Origin: Strigops habroptila
Taxonomy: Eukaryota > Chordata > Aves > Psittaciformes > Psittacidae
Direction of reading: 5' to 3'
Length of the DNA stretch: 64,000 nucleotides
NCBI RefSeq assembly: GCF_004027225.2
Contig: NC_044297.2
Span: 4,422,047-4,486,046 of the forward strand
This document shows positions 39,801-50,779 of the stretch, in pieces. The notes beneath the pieces are model-generated. The model was given only the letters and a program-made list of their open reading frames with translations, ran no database searches and was not told the origin of the DNA. The translations under genes were made by a program, and so were the position numbers. How positions within the stretch are numbered: position 1 is the first letter of the stretch; every line of letters begins with the position of its first letter.

Positions 39801-42800
39801 GCATAAATCCTTGACATCAACCTTAACAACCCAATATAATACCAAGAACCTGATGCATGGGAGAAGATCTGATGTAGGAAATGAGGTGCACTGGCTGCAG
39901 AAGTTTAGTAATTTTTATTCATGTACTGCAGAGCTGAGCAGCTTCAACTGCTGTGAAACTGCACCAGGCACCTCCCTGCAGTACAACGCTCAGACAGTTT
40001 TACTGCTCACTCTTCTTCTGTGTTTGATGAGCAGCAGTACGTGCCAGGTTATTAAATAATGGGATGCTGCTATCTTGCTAAGAAATACTTACACATATGC
40101 ATAGGGGAAGATTATCCACATACTCCGAGGTAGAGGGAGCTTTGTTTACACCCCACATAAATTTTCTTGCTGCATATGCGGCAAGGAGAAAGGTTTAGAG
40201 AAGAATTGTGTTATAGGGAAAGTGTTCCTCAAGTATTCACCTGGATTTTGAGATCAAAGGAAGAACACATCCTGATCAGCAGGAATTCAGACTGCTTAAG
40301 CTCCCTGCAGCTCACAGATAAAAGATCTCTGCCTTTTACTTGCGCAGGCAGTCCACAAATAAATAGTCTTTTTGACCCACATTTTATCTTTATTGCCATT
40401 CATACTGGAAAACTTGTGGAAGGAAATAGAGTCTCCAACTGCATTATGAGCCTACCATATGCTCTCAACTGTACTGTAAATGCAGTCTCCTCTCTTCTAC
40501 CTTCCGCATCACCAGCAGAACTAACTTCAGCTGGCACAGCCAATATATGGTCAGCAAAAATGAGAAAATATTCACACTCCTTGCCTCTGGATATTGCTGC
40601 AGATATGAGTATTCAACTTCAAACATATGAGAGATATTAAATTCCTCTTATTATTATCATCTGGAGTTGCTCAAGCACCTGTTTTACAGCATAGAGCCCT
40701 CAAACAAAACTACATATACATAGTCATGTTCACTGAGTGTTTAAAACTTGGCAGGAGTCACAGAGCTGGTTTCCCGGAGCAACTCTTTGGGGCACACCAC
40801 CACTTAGGGTTCACTTTGTCTTTGTTTCTTAAATGTTCATGTAGTTCACTGTACAGATGAGAATGTGTAAGGTCTTTCCACTGCTTAACATGCACATGTA
40901 TAGACCATAAGTAGAAGCCACCAGGGAAACAAAGATTTGTAAGCATACACATTCAGCTGCCCCTACAGACAGAGACACATGCATGACACAAGGCATGGAA
41001 CTCATCTTTTTCTGTATAGAACACAGACATCGATTCTACTGCCTGCTTCCAAGCCTGGCACATTACTGCTATGGGATACCCTCACATATGCCTATCAGTT
41101 GGCTCTATGATGTACCGTAAGAGTCCATCCACTGATTCCAATCTTGCACAGTCCAGCATAAACTGGATGTTACAACCAGTAAGATTGATGAGTTAATACT
41201 AATACAGAATAAGAACTGTGTTCTGTAACTCACCAAATCATGTGAGGGGGGAGAAAGGAATCTGTTGCAATTCCTCAAAACCTGATTCAGCTGCGAACTG
41301 TCACAATCATTCTTGGATATTTTATGGTATCATCAAATACCACTTTTCAGGTGGTAGTATTAAGACAGTCAAGATCATTCACAAGGAGACAACAAAGATG
41401 AAGCTCAGATGACCAGGTAGCCTTAAGTGGCAGGACTTCAGTGAAGCCTACAGCCCCGTGCCAACTAACACCAAGCTTCTGATGTGGCCCTTGGTCTCGA
41501 GTCTAACCACTTACTTCTGATGTTGGCAATAAGACTTTGCACATGAGTAAATGGTCTCTTTCACAGGCTGAGCAGAGTGGGCTTTTTCAAACCACCAGCA
41601 TTGCAGCTGGCAAGGTAGGGGAGTTGTAGCTGTCCAAGAACCTTTTTGTTGATGTTTAATTGCTGGAATCAAACAGAAGCAACACATCTATTAAATTGAT
41701 TCTGGGAGTTCAGAACTAACCCTTGAAAATCCAAGGAGGAATCTGCCATCAGATTGTGTGGCCTCATTTGGAGTCCTGATCCAAAGAGTAAACAAAGCTA
41801 ATGAATCTTCTAATTAAGCATTCATTGATAGAGCTCAGATGAAAGAAGTGCCTGGCTGCTTCCTCGGGCTCTTGTAATCAAGAGAGAGCAAACTCAAAGT
41901 GAGCAAATTAATGTTACTGTGCACAGCAAAACAGAATTGGTGTAAGCAACAACAAAATAATGAAAGCTGCTCGGGCACTTACTGTATATGGCATAAACAA
42001 AGCAAATATCTGCTCAAAAGAAATAAATTAAACTTATTTGCATTTCTTATGTGTCTTCCAGATACCGTATTTCAGTCCTTTATGACAAAATTCCACATGG
42101 GCTTTGACCATTCATGTTAGTTTTGTCTCCTATTAAAAGGGCTGTTTGGAATATAGGAAGCAGACTTCCTAAAATATAAGATTCATTCCGGTCCATAAAA
42201 GAAAAACACAGCAGGATTAAGAGAATCTAAGTAGGACAGAGGATTTTCATCTGCGCATTTCCATTCGACTCAGATTCTGATATAACTTTAGATATATATG
42301 TAAGATCTGTGTTTCTAACTTCAGGAAAAGGGAAAAAAAAATGGACCCATCATTCCTGCTCATGACTTTCAAGATATTCCCCTGACAGTACTAGTAACAG
42401 CCAACAGCAATTTTCAAGTGTGTTCAGCATAAGGTCAAAACTGAAAAACAGCCCAGATAGATGTAGAAATTCTGGTACGCATGAGAATAAACCCCAGAGA
42501 AAGTTCCTTGGTATTCCCTCCCCTCCCAGAAGTTTTAAAGAAAGCAGCAGCTACAAACACAGGAAGCATTGGAGGGCAACTTCAAATCTCAAACCAGAGT
42601 TTTCTCAGATGTAGCTCCCAGGGGGTTGAGGAAGAATTCTCTTTTTCAGTCCTTGCAACACACCAGAGACTGCAGCTTCGTACCTCGGAAAGATCCATAA
42701 GAGAACCTATGAGGACAGCCAGGCATGCTCTACTGCATCCTCATAGCACTGAATACCAGCACAAAGTGTTAGCTGCTACCACGGGCCTGTTCCAGCTCTC

Positions 42801-45800
42801 CCCTTTCTCCTTCAGAACTGCACTGATCAATCTTCTCAATAAAAATCAATCAATCCATACCACATGGTGACACCGAATGCAGTATGTTCATTTTTGAATT
42901 TGCAGTAAATTTATTAACAGTTACAGAACACTGGGAAAGGAAATTGCTTAATCATGCTTTACTATGTATAGTACCTCTCAGCTGCCTGTTCTGTGAGTGT
43001 AGGGACCATGCACAGTTCAGCTCTTACCATTTCATTTTATATCTTGTATAAAAAATAGGATGTTGCACAACACATCAGAGCTATGCAACACTTTCAACAG
43101 GAGGAGTGCCTGATTCCCCACTCTGAATAGCTGTGCCCTCATGGAGTAGAAGCAACTAAAATGAAAAAGTAGAAACAATGCTTTTGCTTTTCTGACTTAG
43201 GACTGTTCAATTTCTGTGCAAGTTCAAACTAAGCAGGCTCAGCTCTTTCTACGCTGCTGAAATAAGACCAGGAGCAGACAATGCAGATTTCATTCTGCCA
43301 GCCACCTCAAACCCCAAACGTACCTGTTTGTTACACTTTCTGCTGGGGAAACAGTCTTTGATTTAAAAGCAGAAAGGCAAACCCCACTAGACTTCAATGC
43401 AGCATAGGGGAATGTTCACTGACTCTGGTTGCATCCAAGTAACTTCTTGGTGCTCAATCAGGCACAGGGTTAAACCTAAACTCCTCCTTGAGAAAATGCC
43501 ACTTGCAGACTGAGTACATGTTAATGACACAGTATGCAGCAGAGGAAAATGTACAAACAGGAATGTATTGACATGCAGTGGATTGCTTTTGCTTATGCAG
43601 CAGTAGCACAGCTGCCATTTTATCACATCACTACAGTTACTTCTCTATCATTCATCCTGATAATTTGCATTATTTAGGTCAGCCAACCTAGGGGAGGCTT
43701 TCAAGGTCTGAACCTGGACTTAGGATTCTTCCACCTTAAGTTTGTGTTACATGAAATCATGATACTCACTCCAAACTAAAACAGCAAGAGAGCAGCTTTG
43801 GCTTTAGCAGATAGACAGGTACATACTACTAAGGTGCTGGGTGACTCAGCTCATCTCTAGTGACTGCCTGCCTGCTTTTTTCAATGCATCTTGAATAAAG
43901 ATGAGACAAATGGCACAGGCCATTTCATTCTAGTTGGAAGCCTGCATTTACCCTGTTCACTACTAGTTCAATGATTTTTCTAGCAATAACTTATCAAGGA
44001 GCTAGATTATATTCTGCATTATAGCACTACCCTGTACCTGGAAATACAAGCTCCTGAAGTAGGATACCTTCAGTAGTAGCTTTCTTTTCCTTATAGTAAC
44101 AAAGCTTCATCCTTACCTCTGAGTCACACTGAAACTCAAGATTGAAGGGCTGTCTGCAGACACACTTTCCCATCTTCCTGGCACACACTGCTCTCCTCTC
44201 TAAAACAATATGAGAAAGAATATTAACAGCCTGCAATTACAAAGCTTATTTTCCTGGGACATGAAGCACAGTTGTTTTTAGAAGCTCAAGTATATTCATT
44301 TATTAATACATGGCATAATAAATGATACCATTAAGTCTCATGCTCAAGTTGAACGTAGGAGAGATTAGCATCAATCCAATGGCATGAAACAAGGAATGCC
44401 AATTTGCAATCGTTGAGTTTCCCAGAAAAATTTGTGTTTAGAAGCTCACTGAATCTCTGACCAAGCCCACTGTGAATCTTGTCATCTGCTATGATGTCTA
44501 TATTGCTACAAAAATGAGCTCTTTTGAGCCAAAGTCAAAACCAATCTCCTCTGAAATAAAAACATATTAGCACATAAAACCATACCTGTGCTGCTGCACT
44601 TTGCATATTCAACATCTGAATAATGGATCTCTGTTCTAACACACATGAATACAACTGCTACTGAAATTCAAATCACAAATGTTGAATACAATTTGGAGTA
44701 GAAGCCTCATTTGCAGTGCTTGTAAGCGGGGAGCAATTCCATTGATCTGCATAGGGACATTTGAGATTTGCAAAATGAAATCTCTCATCAGCTCTACTGT
44801 GATACAGTGACATGAGCTCTGTACCAGCTCTTTGTACAGCTCATTCCACCTAGCATGAGCTCAGATGAAAAGACACTGCAGCTTTGTACCTCTGATAGGC
44901 CACTGCCCTTCACAGCTTAATACCCCTCAAGTAGCCCGAAACCTATGAAATGATACCACACAACAGGCAGCGTTCTGCCTGAGATTACTACAAGACAGAA
45001 GGAAACATAACTAACCCAACCCTGCTCTACCTGTAGATGACTGGTATTAAGCAAACACCTCTTTGTGCCAGAAATACTTAAGTACCATTGCAGTTACTAA
45101 CAAGCACACAGATTAATTTACGTGTATTTCTAAGTCTTTCCCCTTTCTTTAAGAAATAACTAAGCATTTCTATGGTACCTCTTAATAAACACCCATCAAC
45201 CCACACCTACATTTATTCCTTCCTCAAAAAAACTTTGAGTTTGGTTTGCAATACATTTGCCCTTCTGACTCTGACAATTTATCATTGCCTTTTTCAGCAT
45301 CCAGTGAAGTCCGTGCTCCCATATTCCTAGCTTGCTTCTGGTAAACCTCTACTACATACATACTGTTTTATTTTAATCAACCAGTGGCTAATAATCAGCA
45401 TCAGAGGTAGCTGCAACACAGCTGCCTCATTTTAACCTGTGTATTAGCCAGATTAGGTAAGGATAAATATTCAGTCCCTATGGTCCAAGTCTCAGTCAGA
45501 TTTGCCTCTAGAAAAACTCAAGGACCAGACAAAGCAAAGCTAGATAACTAGATATTAATGTATTTTACTAGGACTGCAAACAACACCCCATACTTGTTTC
45601 TTCATTCATGCAATTACCTGGTTATTAGGAGCCACTTGCAAGACCATATGATGAGAAGAGCAGCAGCTCAAAGAACATACATGCCTTGCAAAAACTGCAA
45701 ACTGAAGGAGAAAAACACTATTTACACGTCTTGTCTCTGGGTTTTGAGGTGCAGCAAGGGCTGCACCCAGCTTCCCTAAGGCACAAGGCCTCCCTACCAG

Positions 45801-45930
45801 CCCTTCCCCAACATGGGGTTTGCAATAAGCTCCTCAGGCCTTTTGCAAAGGTGCTTTATGAGTGAAAATACAAGGACAGAGGGGTGTTACACACAGCCCT
45901 AGCAGGTTTGGGGGGTTGGAGAGAAGCCAG
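36801..45930. other. Intergenic, no gene recognised
   Basis: AT-rich DNA upstream of NEFL. It contains a (TA)n run at 37797-37811 and a T13 run at 38283-38295. Open frames (longest 157 codons at 40167-40640, plus) show no known domain. Distal NEFL regulatory elements may lie here but cannot be seen from sequence alone. Confidence 0.55.
37797..37811. repeat. (TA)n microsatellite
   Basis: Fifteen bases of strictly alternating T and A followed by a degenerate 'ccatatacc'. A simple repeat. Confidence 0.8.
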
Positions 45931-45936
45931 AGGGGG

Positions 45937-46020
45937 TCCCTGAAGTAGACCTGAGGCTGGCCCCACCGGGGCCTGAGGCAGACCCGCGGAAGACCTGAGG
46001 CAGATACGAGGCGGGCCCAC
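45937..46020. repeat. Imperfect ~22-bp tandem repeat upstream of NEFL
   Basis: Three to four degenerate copies of a unit built on CCTGAGGC[A/T]G (for example at 45951, 45971 and 45993) occur just before the NEFL GC-rich promoter. Unit lengths vary by a few bases, so this is a decayed minisatellite. Its distance to the NEFL start site (about 200 bp) puts it in the proximal upstream region. Confidence 0.5.
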
Positions 46021-46080
46021 CCCGCAGCATCCTAACCAGCAGCACAAACCAACCCCACCTCATCCGTCGGTGAGGCGCGG

Positions 46081-46230
46081 CGCGGAGCCGAGCGGGCCGT
46101 ACCTCAGCGCGCCGCCGCTCCTTCCCGCCCCGGCCCCGCCCGGCAGCTGCGCCCGCCCGCCTTTCCCGCCCATAAATACCGGCGGTCGGGCGGCGCCGGT
46201 CCGCAGAGCAGCTGCTAGCCCCCCGCAGTT
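46081..46230 (+). promoter_or_regulatory. NEFL: NEFL core promoter with TATA-like box and 5' UTR
   Basis: The GC-rich sequence holds GC boxes (CCCCGCCC near 46133, CCGCCCGCC near 46151), an E-box CAGCTG near 46145, and a TATA-like ATAAATA at 46172-46178. Transcription would start about 46200-46205, giving a 5' UTR of only about 30 nt before the ATG at 46231. Mammalian NEFL likewise has a TATA-type promoter in a CpG island. The exact start site is inferred from TATA spacing. Confidence 0.75.
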
Positions 46231-47283
46231 ATGACCTCGTACGGCTACGACCCGTTCTTCCCCTCTTACAAGCGCCGGTATGCCGAGGCCCCGCGGCTCC
46301 ATGTCTCGGCAATGCGCAGCAGCGGCGGGTACAGCTCGGCGCGTTCGGCGTACTCCAGCCTGTCGGCGCCCGTGTCCTCGGTGTCGGTGCGCCGCAGCTA
46401 TGCCACCTCCAGCGCCTCGGGCTCCCTCCTGCACTCTGTGGACAGCCTCGACCTCAGCCAGGTAGCGGCCATCAGCAACGACCTCAAGTCGATCCGCAGC
46501 CAGGAGCGGGCACAGCTGCAGGACCTCAACGACCGCTTCGCCTGCTTCATCGAGCGGGTGCATGAGCTGGAGCAGCAGAACAAGGTGCTGGAGGCGGAGC
46601 TGCTGGTGCTGCGGCAGAAGCACGCCGAACCCTCCCGTTTCCGTGCCCTCTACGAGCAAGAGATCCGGGAGCTGCGTTTGGCCGCCGAGGAGGCGACGAG
46701 CGAGAAGCAGGCGCTGCAGGGCGAGCGGGAGAGCCTGGAGGAGACACTGCGCGGGCTGCAGGCGCGCTACGAAGAGGAGGTGCTGAGCCGGGAGGACGCG
46801 GAGGCGCGGCTGCTGGAGGTGCGGAAGGGCGCGGACGAGGCGGCGCTGGCGCGGGCGGAGCTGGAGAAGCGGGTGGACAGCTTGCTGGACGAGCTGGCCT
46901 TCCTCAAGAAGGTGCATGAGGAAGAGCTGGCGGAGCTGCAGGCGCAGATCCAGTACGCGCACCTCTCCGTGGAGATGGATGTGTCGGCCAAACCCGATCT
47001 CTCCGCCGCCCTGCGCGACATCCGCGCCCAGTACGAGAAGCTGGCGGCTCGCAACATGCAGAACGCCGAGGAGTGGTTCCGCAGCCGCTTCACCGTCCTC
47101 AGCGAGAGCGCTGCCAAGAACACGGACGCCGTCCGCGCCGCCAAGGACGAGGTCTCGGAGAGCCGCCGCCTGCTCAAAGCCAAGACGCTGGAGATCGAGG
47201 CCACCCGCGGCATGAACGAGGCGCTGGAGAAGCAACTGCAGGAGCTGGAAGAGAAGCAGAGCGCTGACATCTCTGCCTTGCAG
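46231..47283 (+). CDS. NEFL: NEFL exon 1 (head and most of the rod)
   Basis: Encodes residues 1-351 in exactly 351 codons, ending ...SADISALQ before the donor GTGGGG at 47284. It starts [10 protein letters not shown], where mammals have MSSFSYEPYY. The start is fixed by the family N-terminus, the TATA spacing and the lack of any nearer ATG. It contains the head, coil 1A (99-131), coil 1B and the first part of coil 2. The exon is strongly GC-rich and CpG-dense. The long open frame on its opposite strand is a shadow. Confidence 0.98.
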
Positions 47284-50200
47284 GTGGGGGGCCCGGCTCG
47301 GCGGGGAGGGGGGGCCCTGGGGTCACTCCGGAAGGTGGCATTGCTTCCAGCTCACACAGTAGCTGTACTACGTATCGAAGCTGTAAAGTGTTATAAAACT
47401 GTGATGCAAAACGCCACAGAACTATAGTGCATGATATATCGTTAGCTATATATCATTAAAGCCTGACTCTGTCACTATAGAAAAGATATCTGTAAGCCAG
47501 AAGTAGAAAAAGCACATAGAGGCTAAAATGGAAATAAAGCAATATGCAAATTTCATGCATGCGTTTGTCCTCAAGACAGCAGAAAACTGGGCTCTTAACA
47601 TTAAATAGCAATAGAATAACAGGTTGTAGATACAGGGATGGGAAAACCCTGCCGGGGAAGGTGGGATTTGGTAAGTGGTGCCTCTTTGGCTGAGGGTGGA
47701 GTTGAAGGTGTTTTCTGACTGCTAGAGCAAGATGAAGCTAATAGGATTGGAGGAATTCCTTGCACAGTATTAGACATGGAAAAATGCCAATGTTGTTGCT
47801 TCCAACAGGATACAATCAACAAATTGGAGAATGAGTTGAGAACCACCAAGAGTGAAATGGCTCGGTACTTGAAGGAATATCAAGATCTGCTCAATGTGAA
47901 AATGGCCCTGGACATCGAAATTGCTGCATATAGGTATGATGGGGATAGTGTGTTAAGTCAGAACATGGATCAGGTTCCCATTCTCTCTTTGGGAGAACTC
48001 ATTCTGTTTATCATTCCTGCAGCAGAAATGTTCCCAGATAGATGTCAGAGTTTAATCAGGTCTTCTCCATTGCCTTGCTATTGGAAGAAGCAGAACTTAA
48101 GAGATAAAATATTTGCTTAAAGCAAAATGTTCAGTGTAGCAAGCTTCAGTGGGTATGATAGTAGGAGTTCTCTGTGCATATACATACATATCTCTGCAAT
48201 ATAATATCAGTTCTTCATCTTTACAAATAAAAATACCTGATTCATACTTACAGTGAAGAGATTTTCTCAGTGGAACTTGACACAGGTGGCTGTGTTCTCA
48301 GTATTGAAAATCCATTACATGCTTTTAAGAAGGGGCTTTGTTTCTAACTCGAAGCAATCTCCTGCAAAGCAGATGTTTTACAGCAGAATTGCAGCTAAAC
48401 AGCTGCAGTGTTGTGTCCCAGATACTGTTAGCAATGGCAAATGCCAAAAAAGAGTTTCTATGAATGCCACAAGGGGGAATATTGAGAAAGTGGCTATAAA
48501 CCTTGTCTAATAGCTGAACGTAGCATCGAATTTAGATCTGCATTGTTCACTGCAACCCTACATGTTACTAAAGCACACCTCTAACTTCACCTGCGATGGG
48601 AACCAAATCCTAGAGGTTGTGTTCTCATCATTTCTTCTAACAAGAAGTATTAACTCACGAGCAGTGCACACCTCAGACTTTTAAAGGATTCCAAGAAGGT
48701 AGGGTACTGTTGCCACATAGTTATTCATTATGGGCTACTTCTTTTCACTCATAAATAAGCAGTCTCAAGGGCTTGTGCTGCTCAAAGCATCATAGTATCT
48801 TAGTCCGTGTCTGAGTACTGCTCCAGCATAATGAAGTGATTTCTACCTGCTTTTTCCTGCTAGGAAACTTCTGGAAGGTGAAGAGACCTGGCTCAGTTTC
48901 ACTAGTGTGGGAAGCATCACCAGTGGCTACACCCAGACTGCCCCCACTTTTGGCAGGTCTGCCTACAGCGGCCTCCAGTCCAGCTCCTATTTGATGACAA
49001 CCCGTTCGTTTCCCACATACTACTCCAGTCATGTCCAGGAAGAGCAGATAGAAATAGAGGAAACAGTTGAGGCCGCTAAAGCAGGAGAAGCCAAGGCAGC
49101 CCCTGCAGAAGAAGGTGAGGAGGAAGAGAAAGAGGAAGGTGAGGAAGAAGCAGGAGGTGAAGAGGCTGAAGAAGAGGAGGAAGGTATTTATAGTTATTTT
49201 CAAATCCCTCTTTCATGCTTCACCCTGCTCATACGGGGTAAAACCCAGAAATACTGATGAAGTCTAACAATTAGATCACTCTCACTGTCTGCTCACATGA
49301 ACAAAGGGTTGTGGGATTCAGCACAAAGATGTAGGCAGGAAAGCTTGAATATTGAATGTAAGATAAGGTAAACGTTCACTGTCAGACAGGTTATAGGACT
49401 GATTATACTCCCTTGGAAATCACTGGGTGTTTTTTCCATTCAGGTTTCTAAAACCAACAGCATGTAATGTTATGGCAGCAAACAGTACTTAGCTAATACA
49501 GACATCCTCAAAAAGAAGGGGCAAGGACATACTGAGCTGAATACAAATTCCCAGAAAGTATCCTGTGATAACAGGAATGTCAGCTGGTATCTGTGGATGT
49601 GACTGTTGGGTTCAGGGGATAGCAATAGCTGTTGGTTGAGATCTAGGTAGTTTTCTTGTTCAATCAAAGTATATAATGCTTCCTTGCTGCCCCAAACTCA
49701 CATTTTTAAAGAAAATGTAACAGGAATGTTATCCAGTGTTGCTTTTCCTAACTTCGCAGGATTTAAGCTCCACATCTGAAATGCATTGGTTGCCATTGAA
49801 CTACTTGAGTTTATTAACGTAAAGATTAATGATAATGAAATGATAGCTAAAGAGCCAGTTGGAGGCCAGTGGCAAGATTCTTTTTCTAAGTCTCTGGATA
49901 AGGCTTAAAGCAATGAGTCCACAGTCAGTATTTTTCAAGGCCATGATTTTGAAAAGGCCTAGAAAGTGTTTGACTCTCTCTAAAATAGAGGGTAAGTTGG
50001 TTGTGTAGTTTTGTTCTCCCTTGCAAGTCCCAGACAAATGTCCCTGCTTTCATGCAAAACGAGTTGCCAGCCCCATCGTGTTTAGCTGTGCCCAGATGTA
50101 TGGGGTTTAAGGGTGCAAGTATGCTGGCTCCCATTGAATTAGGATTAGGAATGGTACGTAGATGTGAAAAATGTCTCTGTCTTTCAAAGGTGCTAAGGAA

Positions 50201-50374
50201 GAATCTGAAGAAGCCAAAGAGGGTGAGGAAGAGGAAGAAGGGGAAGAAACAGCAGCTGAAGAAGGGGAGGAGTCTCAGGAAACTGCTGAGGAAACTGGTG
50301 AGGAGGAGAAGGAAGAGAAGGAAGAGAAAGCAGCAGCAGGAAAAGAAGAGAGTGAAGTGAAGAAGAAGGCTTGA
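46231..50374 (+). CDS. NEFL: Neurofilament light polypeptide (NF-L), 4 coding exons, 560 aa
   Basis: Exons are 46231-47283, 47809-47933, 48864-49183 and 50190-50374. The joined length is 1683 nt including TGA at 50372, and all borders are GT-AG. NF-L is the core subunit of axonal 10-nm filaments and copolymerises with NF-M and NF-H. The head (residues 1 to about 90) is rich in S, Y and R. The coiled-coil rod starts near [19 protein letters not shown] (99-117) and ends at [13 protein letters not shown] (about 388-400), both type IV intermediate-filament hallmarks. The tail is an acidic Glu-rich domain ending in KKKA. Exon structure matches mammalian NEFL (rod interrupted after residue 351, then a 125-nt exon). 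Length is slightly above the human 543. One oddity is Trp402, where relatives have Arg. The gene converges with NEFM 3' of it. Confidence 0.98.
47284..47808 (+). other. NEFL: NEFL intron 1
   Basis: A 525-bp intron with donor GTGGGG and acceptor ...TTGCTTCCAACAG. The open frame of exon 1 runs on into it to 47427, which would give a truncated protein only if the intron were retained. No other feature is seen. Confidence 0.93.
47809..47933 (+). CDS. NEFL: NEFL exon 2 (coil 2, 125 nt)
   Basis: Encodes [20 protein letters not shown] through EIAAYR (residues 352-393, the last codon split). The sequence is nearly identical to mammalian NF-L, as expected for the C-terminal half of coil 2 and the helix-termination motif. 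The donor is GTATGA. The size equals that of NEFM exon 2, reflecting common descent. Confidence 0.98.
47934..48863 (+). other. NEFL: NEFL intron 2
   Basis: A 930-bp AT-rich intron ending in a good pyrimidine tract and acceptor (ctgctttttcctgctag). No repeat or gene is recognised inside it. Confidence 0.93.
48864..49183 (+). CDS. NEFL: NEFL exon 3 (rod end and start of acidic tail)
   Basis: Completes the rod terminus (KLLEGEE, 394-400), then the conserved tail subdomain A ([45 protein letters not shown]) and the first Glu-rich block. Codon 402 (48889-48891) is TGG, Trp, where NF-L and NF-M normally carry Arg (LEGEETR). The donor is GTATTT at 49184. Read-through of this donor would add about 24 residues and stop, giving a shortened tail. 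Confidence 0.97.
49184..50189 (+). other. NEFL: NEFL intron 3
   Basis: A 1006-bp AT-rich intron separating the two Glu-rich tail exons, with acceptor ...TGTCTTTCAAAG. Mammalian NEFL also has this last intron, and NEFM lacks it. No repeat is recognised. Confidence 0.93.
50190..50374 (+). CDS. NEFL: NEFL exon 4 (Glu-rich tail end)
   Basis: Encodes the second acidic segment ([17 protein letters not shown]...) to the basic C-terminus KKKA and the TGA stop. Low complexity and dominated by E, K, A and G. The acidic tail spaces filaments and binds other cytoskeletal parts. Confidence 0.97.
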
Positions 50375-50410
50375 TTTTTGGGCATTCTAGCTTTCTCATC
50401 AGGTCAACAG

Positions 50411-50756
50411 AATAAATGATGATGGACTGAGCTAATATTGCAGTCTCACATATTTAATTCAGTGACCACTGAGGTTAAAAGTTAATGATCTATGATGTTT
50501 CTCTGTGCAGAGTATCAGTATGCTTGCAGAGCACCCACTGGCTTGCTCCCTGAATGCCGCATGGTCTTCACGTATGAATTCAGGGGTTGTGTCTTTCTTG
50601 GGTGATTCAGAACCTTAAAATTTAAAATGGGGGGAAAAAAATAAGTCATGGGAATGAAAGTTACCTTTAACTAGCATTTAAAATAACTATGGAAACCTTG
50701 GGTGGGTAAAATAATGGAGGCTTCAATAAGTATGTGCAATAAAGCTAGTCAATAAA
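50411..50756 (+). terminator. NEFL: NEFL poly(A) signals
   Basis: Three canonical AATAAA hexamers follow the stop codon: 50411-50416 (only about 37 nt after the TGA), 50738-50743 and 50751-50756 (a close pair). The pair, followed by TG-rich sequence (tgtatgtgttgtgtc at 50785), is the better main site, with cleavage near 50770. Another AATAAA at 51895 could give a longer mRNA. Mammalian NEFL also makes more than one mRNA by alternative polyadenylation. Confidence 0.7.
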
Positions 50757-50779
50757 GTTACAGAAATGCTTACACGGAT

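Noticed and set aside
8695-46000. A hidden novel multi-gene system, CRISPR array, tRNA or rRNA genes
   Set aside because: I saw no regular spaced repeats, no cloverleaf or rRNA motifs, and no cluster of conserved frames. The region looks like ordinary avian intergenic DNA.
46060-47235. 391-codon minus-strand open frame over NEFL exon 1
   Set aside because: It is the antisense shadow of a GC-rich coiled-coil exon: Leu/Arg/Gln-rich with no domain, and fully explained by NEFL codon bias on the plus strand.
47284-47427. Extension of NEFL exon 1 into intron 1
   Set aside because: The donor at 47284 and the perfect continuation in exon 2 show this is intron.
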